In this document: piece after piece, positions 1 through 10,933 of the stretch
How positions within the stretch are numbered: the stretch's first letter is position 1
Layout: every line of letters begins with the position of its first letter
NCBI GenBank assembly: GCA_036897485.1
Contig: JAYMTF010000494.1
Location: 1-35,037, forward strand
DNA length: 35,037 nt
Direction of reading: 5' to 3'
Source of the DNA: Pelargonium nanum
Lineage: Eukaryota > Streptophyta > Magnoliopsida > Geraniales > Geraniaceae
Translations under genes and position numbers: made by a program
The notes under the pieces: generated by a model
What the model was told of the DNA's origin: nothing
Database searches by the model: none
Seen by the model: only the letters and a program-made list of their open reading frames with translations

Positions 1-778
1 TAGACTGAGAATGCAATCCCACCACACACATCTCCATCCGGAAAAAGAAAACGTCCCCAATCTCAACACCAGGGACCGCACCAACTCTCTTCTTCATGTT
101 TGTCCGGTACCCTTTGGTCATTAAAATATTTCCGGCTTTTAAATCTGAACGCTTAATACCTGCAGAGGTTCCTTCACTGGAATCTTCAAGTTGGCTAATT
201 CTACGCCGAAGTGCATCAAATGTCATTAGTACATCAATAACAGTTTCCCTATTACCATCCTCTTTCAATGCCAAACTAATGTTAGCAACATAATTCGAAC
301 AAGAGCTTTTGCCACCATTGACAGATATATCTGTTCCCTTTGCTTTTTTTGCCCTCTTTCTTGCCGAATTGGAAGCACGTGCCTCATCCCCAAACGGGGC
401 TTCCATTGACGACCCTGTATCTCCATTTGCTGCTCCGGAATAATTAATGGGCATTGCGGCTTGTGGGGTTCTGTACGACCGAAGGGGTGCAGGCATAGGC
501 TCTCGCGGAGTTTGTGTAGAGTTTGGAGTGCCCCAAGGAGGCTGGTTCTGTTGGTTCAGGTCAGGCGTGTATGGAGTCCCTTGTGGCCCACTGAATGGGT
601 AAAATGGAGTAAACCCAGAAGGAAATGGACCAAAAGGAGGTGCCCCGACTAGTGGAGGAGCCTGTGGGGAGTTCGGAAACACTGGTACCAAACTACGCAG
701 TGGTTTCACATCCAAAACCCTAGACTTGTCAAAAGAATTTGAAGGAGGAACAGAGTTCGGACCCAACCCTCCTTCCAT
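1..778 (-). CDS. SUVH1: SUVH1/SUVH3-type histone H3K9 methyltransferase homologue, 5' part (partial)
   Basis: The minus strand is open from an ATG at 778-776 to the window edge, giving 259 codons without an intron. Seen: a proline-rich N-terminus (about residues 1-105), a short basic stretch RKRAKKAK near residue 140, a helical segment ending in RRRISQLED, then SDLKAGNILMTKG and KRVGAVPGVEIGDVFFFRME, which opens the SRA (YDG) domain. From the family: SRA binds methylated cytosine, and the pre-SET, SET and post-SET domains would follow beyond the left edge. In Arabidopsis, SUVH1 and SUVH3 act as nuclear readers of DNA methylation that promote transcription together with DNAJ proteins. The proline-rich N-terminus and the lack of introns in the coding part fit the SUVH1/3/7/8 branch. 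SUVH1 versus SUVH3 cannot be decided here, and catalytic competence cannot be judged because the SET domain is outside the window. Confidence 0.9.
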   Translation of the reverse strand, partial: MEGGLGPNSVPPSNSFDKSRVLDVKPLRSLVPVFPNSPQAPPLVGAPPFGPFPSGFTPFYPFSGPQGTPYTPDLNQQNQPPWGTPNSTQTPREPMPAPLRSYRTPQAAMPINYSGAANGDTGSSMEAPFGDEARASNSARKRAKKAKGTDISVNGGKSSCSNYVANISLALKEDGNRETVIDVLMTFDALRRRISQLEDSSEGTSAGIKRSDLKAGNILMTKGYRTNMKKRVGAVPGVEIGDVFFFRMEMCVVGLHSQS

Positions 779-1851
779 CACAAACACTTTCAACCAAAAA
801 CACACAAATTAAGCTTCAAAACCGAAACTCCCCACCTTAACCGCCCACACCCACTAACACAAACTTATCCCACTTCACAGAATACTAGCACATACACCTA
901 CACAATTTGCAATTTAAATTAACCACAAAACAACAATAAAGACCTCAAATTGTGACACAAAAACCACAAGTCCCCCAGACAAAGCTCAAGCTTACACAAC
1001 AACAAAAATTCACCCACAAGCATGCATACTCCTCAAACATAAAAATGTTGAAAACAACCGCAAGCAATTCAATGCAAAAGCAACCATTGTTAGAACAAAT
1101 AAAATAAAACCAAAAAACTAAACCCCAAAACCCATGAAGATCAAAGCACAAATTTTGAACTGAAAATTAGGGTACCTGTGACCTACAGACTCTTACCCAG
1201 AACTCCAAACATAGTTTCCATTTCCAGATCAAAAAAACACTCCTGAAATTGAACACATTTCGTATCATAAACACTTAAAAAAAAATTGCAACAATCACAT
1301 ATACACAGCAACAAAAACAGTAAAACATACCAAAATAAACAGAAGATAGAGAGAGATTGTACCTTTCTACTCGCGAGATTAAACTGATTCAAATTGGGGA
1401 TTTTTAAATAGGAAGATGAGAAAAACTGAAACAAATGCTTCGAATTTATTTTCTTCTCTGTTTTTTTACTGTGTTCTTCTGCGTCTGACCTACTTCCCAA
1501 ATTGCGTCATTATTTCATTTCTGATCTCTTTTATCTCTTCTTCTTTTTTTCTTTTTATAATTAATGGGTTTTGAAAAAGTCTCTTTTAGGAGAGACGAAC
1601 ACGTTGTCATTGCCAAAATAATATGGTATTATGCGCAAATTTGTAGTCAAACAAAGGTTATTTTGGGGATACTGACAATATCCACACTCTACGTAGATAC
1701 GATACGTTCTGTACTGTATTTTGGGCCGGGCTTAGTTGTTACGGCCCAAATTTGAAGGCTACAACATGGAACCCATCATTTCGTAAAACACATCGATCTG
1801 TTGGGCCTCAATTTCAGGAAAAAAGTTATTAATAAAACAAGACTATAGGTT
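779..1851 (-). promoter_or_regulatory. 5' leader and upstream region of the SUVH gene
   Basis: This stretch has no credible coding gene. On the minus strand a strong splice donor (AAG|GTACAATC) lies at about 1363/1362, downstream of a pyrimidine-rich leader, so a 5'-UTR intron running from about 1362 towards the ATG is likely. I could not fix its acceptor; another donor-like site (CAG|GTACC) lies near 1173. Beyond about 1500 the DNA is AT-rich and presumably holds the promoter. I see no clear TATA box. Confidence 0.45.
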
Positions 1852-1861
1852 TAATTTGTTT

Positions 1862-2686
1862 TTTTAGAGGGAAAAATGAACTTTTATTAATTCGAATCAT
1901 CCAAAAACACAACATGAAGCGGGATTGGGCAAACTGAACCTATCCATCTCGATTGAACTGACAAAGACTCGGTGGACCTAGTTAATTGATAAGTCACTCG
2001 ATTCGCAGATCGAATAACAAAACGAATCTCTAGATTTGGAAATTGTCCCATAAAGGACCTAATACCATCCAAAATCAGACCTAAGGCGCTGGAAACCTCC
2101 CTCGGTCTGAACTGCTTGAATCACCAACCTCTCATCGCACTCCAAGATCAAATCCGTCCAACCTTGATCCTTAGTCCACGAGAGAGCCTCCTTGATGGTT
2201 AACGCTTCAACCACCTCGGCATCTCTAATTCCAAGCCACCCAACCCGACCACCCCCGCAGCATCTCCCGGTCCAGTCTCGAGCTACTCAACCCCCCCGGA
2301 CCTTCCTGCCTCCTCAAACACTGCACCGTCAGACCTAGAACCCTCCCCTCAGACCTAATCGTGTATGAAGCAGCGAAGCCGACAGACCTGGAACCCCGCC
2401 TCTTGCCCAACTCCACTCTTCTCAGACCGACGAGGCCATAACCACCACGTCTTCTACCTCCATCCAAACTCCATCATTTCGGGCCTTCCAAGTACCCCAC
2501 CCGAGATAAAAGTGCTTGAATCAGCACCGATTCCTCTCGTCGACCAATGAGAGCATCCAACCATTCCTCGACCGAAGAGCAAGCCATACTTAGACCGCGG
2601 GGGCCCATGGAAGCCCAACAACTTAACGCGAACTCACAGGGGAGGAGTGCATGGCTCACTGATTCTCCCTTTCCTGCACCTTGGGC
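1862..2686 (-). mobile_element. 5'-truncated L1-type LINE, decayed
   Basis: A fragment of a non-LTR retrotransposon lies on the minus strand. The 10-base sequence TAATTTGTTT flanks it on both sides (1852-1861 and 2687-2696), as expected for a target-site duplication. On the minus strand the element ends in a short A-run next to the left copy, as LINE tails do. Inside, in minus-strand order, are a zinc-binding reverse-transcriptase tail (ESVSHALLPCEFALSCW, about 2685-2550), the linker WKARNDGVW around 2480, and an RNase H-like domain (2240-1887). The frames no longer join, so the element is inactive. The first part of the LINE, including the polymerase, is missing, which is typical of 5' truncation on insertion. 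Confidence 0.8.
1887..2240 (-). pseudogene. RNase H-like domain of the LINE, frameshifted
   Basis: Translation of the minus strand gives RDAEVVEALTIKEALSW, then ILECDERLVIQAV, and in another frame EVSSALGLILDGIRSFMG, then EIRFVIRSANRVTYQLTRST. This is the usual order of the plant retroelement RNase H-like domain (RVT_3): the active-site region with E and D, a helix, and the RSANRVA-like segment. The reading frame changes near 2085, between IQAV and EVSSAL, so one intact protein cannot be made. It belongs to the LINE remnant at 1862-2686. Confidence 0.75.
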
Positions 2687-2782
2687 TAATTTGTTTATTT
2701 TGACTTTTTTATTTTTATTTATTTTTATAGTACGTGTAAATTTAGGAAAATTCTTATATAGAGCCCTTAGCTGCATGCATTC

Positions 2783-2790
2783 TATAAATA
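2783..2790 (+). promoter_or_regulatory. TATA box of the DUF295 gene
   Basis: TATAAATA lies 87 bases before the ATG at 2877, a normal plant distance, and a second TATA-like site (TTATATAG) is at about 2754-2761. A CATGCAT motif (RY-like) sits just upstream at 2773. The right-hand copy of the LINE target duplication ends at 2696, so the LINE inserted less than 100 bases upstream of this core promoter. Confidence 0.55.
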
Positions 2791-2876
2791 CCGTATCACG
2801 TCCGATGATCAACCGTTAACTCTGTTCTTCTGATCCTATAAACCCTAACCCTAGTCCCTGAATCTCCACCACCGCC

Positions 2877-3950
2877 ATGGAAGAGTGGAGCCAAAGCTCC
2901 CGCGACAAGCTGCTGCAGATTCAGACCCCTTGCCTCCTCTTCCCCACCACCCCAATTCCACGAACCAGCAAGTTCGGCTTCAAGCGCCCCGATCAGAAAA
3001 CCAGGTACTGCCTCCTAACCCTCCCCTACCAAAACGTACACCTCCTCGACCTCCCCGATCACATCCACGACTTCCACTTCTTCATCGGAGCCTACAAGAG
3101 CTGGCTCTTCATCGCCTACGAGGACGCCACTCTCTTCCTCTTCAACCCCTTCTCCGGCACCGGAATCCCCCTCTCCAGCCTCGGAGTCTGCTCTCTCGCG
3201 ATTCGAAAATTCGTCTTGTCTTCGAGCCCTACCGACCCGTCCTGCGTCGTCATGGCGATCCAAGGAGCGAAAAGGAGGAAATTGGTCTATTTCAGGCTCG
3301 GGGATGAGAGTTGGAACAAATTTCCGCTCCCCGACATCGATGGCGGAGACGGAGACAATCCTTACGGTCGTTTTGAGGGGTTCGTTGATTTGATTCACCA
3401 CGAGAATCGATTTTACGCTCTGAGCCTAACCGGTTGTGTTGTGAGTATTCGATTTTCCGGCAAATCTGTAACTGTGGATCGAATCAAGAAAGAGGACAAA
3501 AAATCAGACTGGTACGATAACAGGGACAGTGGAACCAATTTTCTTGTGGCTTCCTCTGGGAATCTCCTCCTGGTTAATAGTAATAAGACGAGTGTTTCCG
3601 AATTTGATTCGAGTAGTGGAAATTGGGTGCCATGGTCGAATTCGGATGGGAGTTGTCTGTTTGTGGGTCAAAATTACTCTGTTTCACTGTCTCCACCTCC
3701 GGATGGTTGCAGAGCAAATTGCATTTATCATGCAAATGTGATGAAAAACTTTCCTGTGGTCTTTCATGATATAGCAGTCTTTGATAGGGAGGATGGAACC
3801 ATCCAACACTTGCGGCATGGACAAGGGATTTTGGATTATGGGATGTCTTTTTGTCCCGGGGAGGATGGAAAAGGCGAACGCTGGCGCCATGGCCATAGGA
3901 TTTTGGATCCCCTTGGGGAGGCTGTTTGGATCACACCCTCGCTCACCTAA
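2877..3950 (+). CDS. DUF295 (KIB1-4 beta-propeller) protein without an F-box
   Basis: A single uninterrupted frame of 357 codons starts in the context CCGCCATGG and ends with TAA. The protein matches the DUF295 domain, a predicted beta-propeller usually found behind an F-box in plant SCF ubiquitin-ligase subunits. Recognisable landmarks are LFNPFSG (about residue 90), KLVYFRLGDESW (about 135), the central FYALSLTGCVVSI (about 180), the FLVASSGNLLLVN strand, and the C-terminal CIYHANV, IAVFDREDGTI and VWITPSL. No F-box is present: the protein starts directly at QTPCLLFP, so it may not join an SCF complex. Codon use is clearly GC-rich in the first 400 bases. The C-terminus carries an in-frame 24-residue duplication (see 3787-3915). 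The function of this subfamily is largely unknown. Confidence 0.88.
   Translation: MEEWSQSSRDKLLQIQTPCLLFPTTPIPRTSKFGFKRPDQKTRYCLLTLPYQNVHLLDLPDHIHDFHFFIGAYKSWLFIAYEDATLFLFNPFSGTGIPLSSLGVCSLAIRKFVLSSSPTDPSCVVMAIQGAKRRKLVYFRLGDESWNKFPLPDIDGGDGDNPYGRFEGFVDLIHHENRFYALSLTGCVVSIRFSGKSVTVDRIKKEDKKSDWYDNRDSGTNFLVASSGNLLLVNSNKTSVSEFDSSSGNWVPWSNSDGSCLFVGQNYSVSLSPPPDGCRANCIYHANVMKNFPVVFHDIAVFDREDGTIQHLRHGQGILDYGMSFCPGEDGKGERWRHGHRILDPLGEAVWITPSLT
3787..3915 (+). repeat. 72-bp in-frame tandem duplication in the DUF295 gene
   Basis: GGGAGGATGGA starts at 3787 and again at 3859, 72 bases later. The CGGCATGGACAAGGGATTTT of the first unit corresponds to CGCCATGGCCATAGGATTTT in the second. A partial third start (GGGAGG) is at 3916. 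In protein, the unit with LRHGQGILD is followed by one with WRHGHRILD. Confidence 0.7.
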
Positions 3951-4227
3951 TTATGTGCATATATAGGAATTGAAAGGTAGATTCTTGTTTATCATTAGAC
4001 ATTGAGAATTTGATCAATAAGAAGTACTTTGATGTGTTTTTGAAATGAAATTAGTTTCTTATATTCTGTGCAATGGTTGTGTGTCTTTGAGTTTTAAATT
4101 TGGTATTTATTGTAGTGTTGATGATCCCAGACATATCTTATAATGCTAAAAAATCATGGTTTTGTTATTATTGGAACATTGTAAAAAGGGTTCTCTCAAC
4201 TTTGTATGTTGTTTTGCTATCACGACA
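3951..4227. other. Convergent 3' intergenic region
   Basis: The DUF295 gene (plus) and the subtilase gene (minus) end tail to tail, with only 277 bases between their stop codons. An AATAAG element at 4015 is the likely polyadenylation signal for the plus-strand gene. The two 3' UTRs may overlap. Confidence 0.6.
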
Positions 4228-7200
4228 CTATGAAACATTTACTGCATATTGAGTACGAACATGGTGTCTGCCATCAGACCATGTTATGGACCCAAATTTG
4301 TAGCCAGTGGTAGCTTCCCTGCCAGAGAATGAGACCTCGAACATTTGTTTTGCTGTGCCCTCCACATAAACAAGCTTTCTTGGCTTTACCTTGACCACCA
4401 ACCCCACTGGTGATTCTACCAAAGCAATGTATGTTGCATTTGGAGATCCCACATTGGTCACAATTCTTTTGACTGTCTGTGTTGTAGAACTATGTCGAAC
4501 AAGATTGCTTATCGAGATGGATGGGTAGTTTATGTTGGAAATGAGTTCGTCAGAAGATTTCTTGGGGCAGACAAAGTTTGTCTTTGTCATGGATCGTATT
4601 ATCTTGTCTGAGTAGCCATGATAACAAAGTAATTGCATGTAATCGTTTGTTGTAGTTTCAAAAACTAATCCTGGGTTTAGAGCCTGGAATGGGTTGATTT
4701 CTCCAACCCCCATATCATGTGGATTTGCTATGCGGTTCGAGCTGTTTGTTAGAGGTTTCTTCAAGTTGTTAGATGTCTTTGCTGCATGTGAAAAGGATAG
4801 ATAATAAGTAATCAGTAACAGCTCATTAAGAGTTAATTAAGACCATTATCATGTAAGCTTATATGGTAAATACGAAAACCCCAAATCTGAAACCTGTTGT
4901 CATAAGTGCTGATTTGATCATGGACAAGCTCCATTTTTGGTGCACGGATTTGATAAATGCTGCTGCACCAGTTACATGAGGACAGGCCATTGATGTTCCA
5001 GACTTAAAGCCAAATTGAGATGGTTTCTCCCCATTTGGAGGACTAACACCTGCATCTTTCTTGGGTCTGATCACTGCAGCTAAAATGGCCACTCCTGGAG
5101 CCATTATATCAGGCTGAACAGTGAATTAATTGTTAAAGATACACTGTGTAATGTGTATACATATATGACGTATATATGGTCTAAAAGAGACTAACCTTGA
5201 GAATGCTTTCTGTTAGTCCTCCAGGACCTCTGGATGAGAAGTACGCAACAGCTGGTGCTGGCTTGTATCTTGGAATTTCAACTGTTGGAAGGATAGTTGC
5301 CGTTGGTTTCCTGTGATTAAGGTATGCAAATTTTAAGATTAAGATTTGCTGATTTATTCAAGTCATTGCATGTATATGACATAATTGTTAATGTTTGTGA
5401 TATGCATACTTGGTTGAATTGATGTACTTGAGAATCTGAAGCCCGACGACCTCGCTAACTTGTGCAAATGGAAAAGAACCCGACACGTAAGGATCATCTA
5501 ACCTGTCATCCTGGATCAAAATCATACCTTTTGCCTTGACATCTTCCACAACTAGTTTCTTGATTTGCCTTGTTAGGGTAGGATCATTGTTAACACAAAC
5601 AACAATCTTTCCTGCCGCTTTCTTTGAGTCAAGCGATCCCGGATAGCAATTGCTGCATTTGGGTACAAAATGCGCCTTACTTATGAATATTGACTGTCTA
5701 CGTAAAAGTTGTACCAAATTGTTGAATTTGACAGAACAATACCTTGCTTCAGATGCAGGTGTGTAAGCAGAAGCAACATTCTCTCCAAATGCGAGTTGAT
5801 ATGTCTTTGATCTCTTCAAGTTTGAGAAATTTATGGCAGACCCCTACGCGGCGGACAAAGAAACATGTCAAAACAAATGATCAAAAAGCCTGGTATGAAT
5901 CAAAATTTAGTACCTGAAAAGATTTACTATTTCCGAGAACCAGTGTTGATTGAAAATATCTGTCAATATTAGAAGCTGCAACAGTGAAAATCCATGGAGC
6001 AGAATTGACAACTGTGTAAGGATCAGGACCATCATTCCCACCAGAGCAAACCACAAGAACACCATTTTGCTCTGCATGAAAAGCTCCAATGGCAATAGGA
6101 TCCTGCAAGTAATCAGCTTCAAGCAGAGAGCTCATGCCAATAGAGATTGAGATAATGTCAACTCCATCCTTGATGGCATCATCAATGGCCTTGAGCACGG
6201 TGGCGCCGGAGCAGCCGTCTTCAGAGCAGGCCTTGTAGGCGGCGATCCTGGCCAACGGGGAGCCGCCTCTGGCCGTGCCGGTTGCCAGGCCATAGTAGCT
6301 GGCATTGGGAACAGGTACACCAGCTGCAATGGATGATGTGTGAGTCCCATGGCCAACAGTGTCCCTTGGAGAGCCACCAGGTTTGTCATGACTAGTCTTG
6401 TTGTTGATGTCACCACTAGGAAATTGTTGCATTTTGTAGTATCTTGCACCTATCAGCTTCCTACAACATAACATTTTGATTATGAAATTTTAAGTGAATT
6501 AGTAGTTAGAATTTGGTGGAAAATTTGTTACCTGTTACAGTTTATTTTCTTAAAATCTGAACCCTCCATGCACACTCCTTTCCATCTGGAAGGAATTTTT
6601 CCCATTCCCTTGTCATTGAAACTTGGTGATTCTGGCCATATACCTTCCACAAACAAAAACACAAGTAAGTTAAAAGTAAAAGTATGGAATGATCATCATA
6701 GGATCATGTGCAGTACAAATTAAAAGTGAAAAAGTATGGAATGATCATAGGATCATGTGCAGTACAGCACATGATGAAGCTGCACTTGCATGTGGTTGTT
6801 GTCTTCCTTGTGGCCCTCCACTCCACCCAACTAATACCATACACCAAACCCTTGTATAGTTTTTCACTCTCCCGTTGTTATGTTTCATTTGTATTTTTGT
6901 CTCAAGATAAATGTTGATTCGATTTTTAAGAAGCTGGATATGCATGAATCGTTACTAAATAAATTTAGTTACTATCAATTGAGTTTGTTAGAACGCATAA
7001 AAGAGTAAATATACAACACGAACTCTCGTCTCCGTACTTTTGAAAGTAACATGAGACTATTTTGATTGAAGAAGCCACATGCAGCTCTTGTCATAACCAT
7101 CATCACAACATTAGACATGACATTGTTGGTGGGGTTAACACAATTGCTACAGCTATAGTGACAAGATATTGTGAGTAGTCAAGTAAAGATGGAAGTGTCC

Positions 7201-8400
7201 CATTATATACATGTACATATATATATAGTGGGTTTAATGATAATTATGAAAGTTAATTAGGATCACTAATTATGATTAGCAATGCATGAAATAGAATTTA
7301 AAAAAGAATGAAGTAAAAGGGTAGTAATATATATTACCAGTGTCTATCATTCCAATAATGACATCAGTGGAAGCAAAATGTTGCTGATATCTAAGAGGAT
7401 TTGAAGACCTCTTCCCAATCCCAAAATTGTCTGTTGAGTCTGCTTCCAAAAAGTCCCATGAACGAGTTGTGTGCAGCTCAAGAAAAGGATCAGGAAAAAC
7501 TGAAACTATCTCATCATACCCTGTTTTTTTCAAAAAAATACACATTAATCAACCAAGAGATTTCAATTTGAACTTTTATATTGATCATTGCAATAAAATT
7601 ATAGAATTCTTAGACCCAATTAAGCAAATTAGGAGTGAGATGAATTGATCCAACCCCAAAAAAAGGAAGCCAAGGAATTAAAAGTAAAAGTACACATTTG
7701 TAATTGATATGATATTGACCTCCCAACTAATAAAAAAACATGGACTGAAACCATAGGAAAAGCATTTTCCTATTTACTAACTTGGACCCAATAAGTATTA
7801 CTATTATAGCTGTATACTATTCAAATGGACCATATCAAATTACAACTATACCCTTCTTGCTCCTTGATTTATTCAAGGATGTGGATGTCTATAAGTGTCA
7901 TTTCCTACTCAAGAATCAATTAACAGAAATTACCAGATAATGCAGAAGCTTCATCTTCTGTAAGCATAGCAGAGAACCCTTTAACAGCATGATTGTAATG
8001 GTGGATCAGAGAAATTCTCTCACTCTCTTCACTGGTAATCAAGAACAAAAAAAGAGATCATTAGATTTTGAATATTAATCAATTCAATGATGATCATGAT
8101 TCAGATCATAATTAATTAACATGATATATACCTTGGAACAACTGAAGACAGTAGCTGCAAATGAGCTGATTCTTGACCATCACCATTTGATGAGGCACTT
8201 CCCATATAGACCACATAAGGCTGGAAAAAGATTAAAAGACCCAAATGAGAATGGATCAAGATATGCAAAAATGGATTGAAACCCAGTTTAAAGTTTTGAT
8301 TTTTATGTACCTTGGGAGCTTGATTTGATGCAGTGGATGATGAGCAGATAGTGATTACTAGGAGAGAGCAGAGAAGAAGGAGTTGCAGAAGAGAGGACAT
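4228..8400 (-). CDS. SBT5.2: Subtilisin-like serine protease, group 5 (CO(2)-response secreted protease type)
   Basis: Eleven coding exons on the minus strand join in phase: 8400-8311, 8220-8132, 8031-7934, 7520-7338, 6643-6532, 6460-5914, 5843-5743, 5652-5410, 5310-5196, 5113-4894, 4781-4228. They give 783 aa. Order: signal peptide (about 1-22, Leu-rich), I9 inhibitor propeptide (YVVYMGSAS to about residue 100), peptidase S8 domain with the inserted PA domain (about 375-490), and a fibronectin-III-like C-terminus. The catalytic set is complete: Asp152 (IDTG), His228 (GHGTH), oxyanion Asn333 (GGND) and Ser567 (GTSMA). Family knowledge: secreted into the cell wall; in Arabidopsis, SBT5.2/CRSP cleaves the EPF2 propeptide in CO2 control of stomatal density. 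Whether this copy has that role is inference; SBT5.1-like is the alternative. The upstream in-frame ATG at 8457 was not used because it lies before the signal peptide. Confidence 0.92.
5653..5742 (-). other. 90-nt in-frame, stop-free intron (exitron-like)
   Basis: Donor GCAAG|GTATTG (5743/5742) and acceptor ATGCAG|CAATTG (5653/5652) bound a 90-base segment. Removing it gives [12 protein letters not shown], matching the family pattern [12 protein letters not shown]. Keeping it leaves the frame open and inserts 30 residues within the PA-domain region, giving an 813-aa form. Confidence 0.8.
6670..6766. repeat. Direct tandem duplication in a subtilase intron
   Basis: A unit of about 47 bases, containing AAGTATGGAATGATCAT and GGATCATGTGCAGTACA, occurs at 6670-6717 and again at 6721-6766, differing by small indels. 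It lies in the 694-base intron between exons 4 and 5. Confidence 0.8.
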
Positions 8401-10933
8401 GGCAGTGTAGTGAAGAAGACAGATTTTGAGAAGATGATGAATTGTCAAATTAACCAACCACCCATTTGTAGGCTAAGCCTTCTTCTTCAAGTGAGACCTT
8501 TTTTGTTTTTCACTCTTGAAGATTTAGTAAAAGCATCTTTGATTCTTCTTCTTCTTCATCTTCTTCTTTTGACTCTTCCATGCACTACTCTTATTACACT
8601 TGAGCAATTAATTTTCCTTTAATTCTCCATTTTTGTTTTGCTGAATTTTAGGAATGTGTAGATATTTTATTACAAGCATTAAAGAATCAATATTTAAAGT
8701 ATTAGGTCAGGGACCTGATTAACTAATACTAAAGTGTAGAATAGAAGAGGTGGATTATGTGAATTATGCACAATAATTTAAAGTATTTACTTACAACTCA
8801 ATATTGGTTTTGATTTGTAGGAGCTTTTGTACATACTATAATATGTATAGCATGGCCCACCAACTAATTAATTTTCAGTTGGGTGGCCATTTGATTTGGT
8901 GTATGTCAAGATCTAAGTATCTAACCACAACCCTTGTTCTTTATATTCTTCAATTTACTTCTAAAATTAAAGAATTTCCATCTACATTTTGCTTGGACCA
9001 TGTTGAGATATACATGGTCCACGAATTAAACACTCTTTATGTATTTATTTACATCTCATTATGAAAGACGGTTTAATGGAACTACACTCTAATTTTATAT
9101 GTATATGTGCGTTATTAATTCGAGAGTGATAATTTAAGTGTAATCCAATTAAAGGCTATTTGCTTAGCATACTTATTGAACAGCTTATCAAATAAGTTCG
9201 ATTTATAATCTAATACTTAAAATATGGGTTATTTAATATTTTGGGGACAAAAATAAGAGAATAAGCTCTTAAAATCTTTAGTTCAAATAATATAATGGAA
9301 GACGGGAAAATGGCTATTGCATGGGGATGAGATACAGATTCAAATAAATAAAAAATATAATTGTTTAAAATATAGAATGAAAAAGTTGAATAAATAGACT
9401 TATAATGCAAGTAACCATATGCCCCTTTTGCAAAAGAGAAGGAGAAGAAGCTTCAATGTCCCATGTGCCTTTTTGTTTCCTTTATTCTCTCTTCTACTAC
9501 TTTCATTTTGTTTTGTTTTGTTTATCATCTCTTTATATATATTCTTAGGTTTTGTCTGTGCTCATCACATTTGTTGCTCCTTGCCAACCATTCATATGGA
9601 ATTTACTTTTACTTTTAGATGTATAAGTCTACTCATATTGTCGATCGATACATGAAACTTTATGAACAAATTGTCACTATAGAGTTAACATGTTCACATC
9701 TCCATCGATTTTGATATTAACATTAAAACTCCAACCTTTTGGAGTAGGGCTATCTCAAAACGATGGTAAGATTAAGGCCGGCGTAAGAGCCTAAAATGTA
9801 CGTCACTTTGCAAAATTAATTTGAGAATAATAACAGTCTAAATAGGAGTTAAATCAGATAAAAAAACGAGTCATGAATGTCTGCTAAAAAATACAGACTT
9901 GTTATTGTGGTGAGGATTGAAAATCATCATTGATTTAATTATAAATATTTAATTATAGTAAAAAAATAGTCCAGTAGTTACAAACTGCAGCAATTAGGCC
10001 GCCCAATAACATATATAAAAGGCTTTTGTTCCAGTTTTGGAAAATGCAGTAGTTGCACGGCCGTGCCACATCTACACAGACAGAATTTAGCACAAGCAAA
10101 ATTCCCAGAGAAAACTGCACTGCTCGGCCGTGCCAATGTTGTATGCCCGTGCGCTCTAAACCTGAATGCCCGTGTCAAAGCCTATGTGGTTCTCCTATAA
10201 GTCTTGCATATCGTGTTATATACTGTTTTTCTCATATTGGTAACTGATATACTATCATACTAAAACGTAGATTTCAGTGCACCACAAACGGTGCACAAAA
10301 TTTTCAAGTCCAAACCTCTTCAACTTTGGAAATGTAATTCATATTCACCAATTCAAAACCCTTCCTCATTTTCAGATTATCTTCAATAAGACAACGACAA
10401 CAACAACAACAAATAGATAAAGTCGCTATAGACATTAGACAGAGAATATGATCTTAAAAAAAACATACCTGTGAAACCATTATTATTTTTATCATACAAG
10501 CTATTAGCTAATGCTAACATAAGTTGAATTCAGCTTCACAAAAACATAATTACATTAAAGAGGAAAAAAAAAGGTTCCATGTGTCTAGAGGAAAATGTTT
10601 TCCCTGCAAACAAGGTATTTTCCATGAAATAACTTGTTTGTTCAACATTTTCAAGCTATTACAACACACCACTAGTTGAAGCCATGGCACTGCGGAGTGA
10701 ACAGTGTCCATGATATATTGTATAGAATATAGATAAGATGCAAGCCCACCCAACGGTTCATGGTCCAGTTCCACCATGCCATGAGATCTCTTACTCTTTC
10801 CGGAAACTCAAGCTTATTTACTAATTACTAGACAAATTTAAGCTCGTGTAAATACTGAGTTGAAGCACACTCATAGAACGCAGGGCTAATCTTAATTTGA
10901 CTAACCATTTTCTTTTTCAGAGCAGATCTGACC
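8401..10933. other. Gene-free region upstream of the subtilase and downstream of NCA1
   Basis: No coding gene is supported. The first 170 bases are the subtilase 5' leader and promoter; a CTT-type pyrimidine tract at 8543-8570 reads as a GAA-rich tract in the leader. The rest is AT-rich, with an LTR-like GC-rich patch at 10055-10175. From about 10540 to 10933 is the probable NCA1 3' UTR. Confidence 0.5.
10055..10175. repeat. GC-rich patch with repeated CGGCCGTGCC, possible LTR remnant
   Basis: CACGGCCGTGCC (near 10058) and CTCGGCCGTGCC (near 10125) are followed by two ATGCCCGTG motifs (10142, 10167), in a surrounding AT-rich region. Runs of such GGCCGTG palindromes recall plant LTR retrotransposon ends. 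I see no coding domains or clear ends. Confidence 0.35.

Noticed and set aside
1183-1500. 105-codon minus-strand frame upstream of SUVH
   Set aside because: It covers the leader and a probable intron start; the low-complexity product has no known domain.
3015-3401. 128-codon open frame on the minus strand
   Set aside because: It is the antisense shadow of the GC-rich start of the DUF295 gene; its acidic, repetitive composition follows from that.
8401-8457. Upstream in-frame ATG of the subtilase (start at 8457)
   Set aside because: It would add 19 residues before a good signal peptide that begins at the ATG at 8400.
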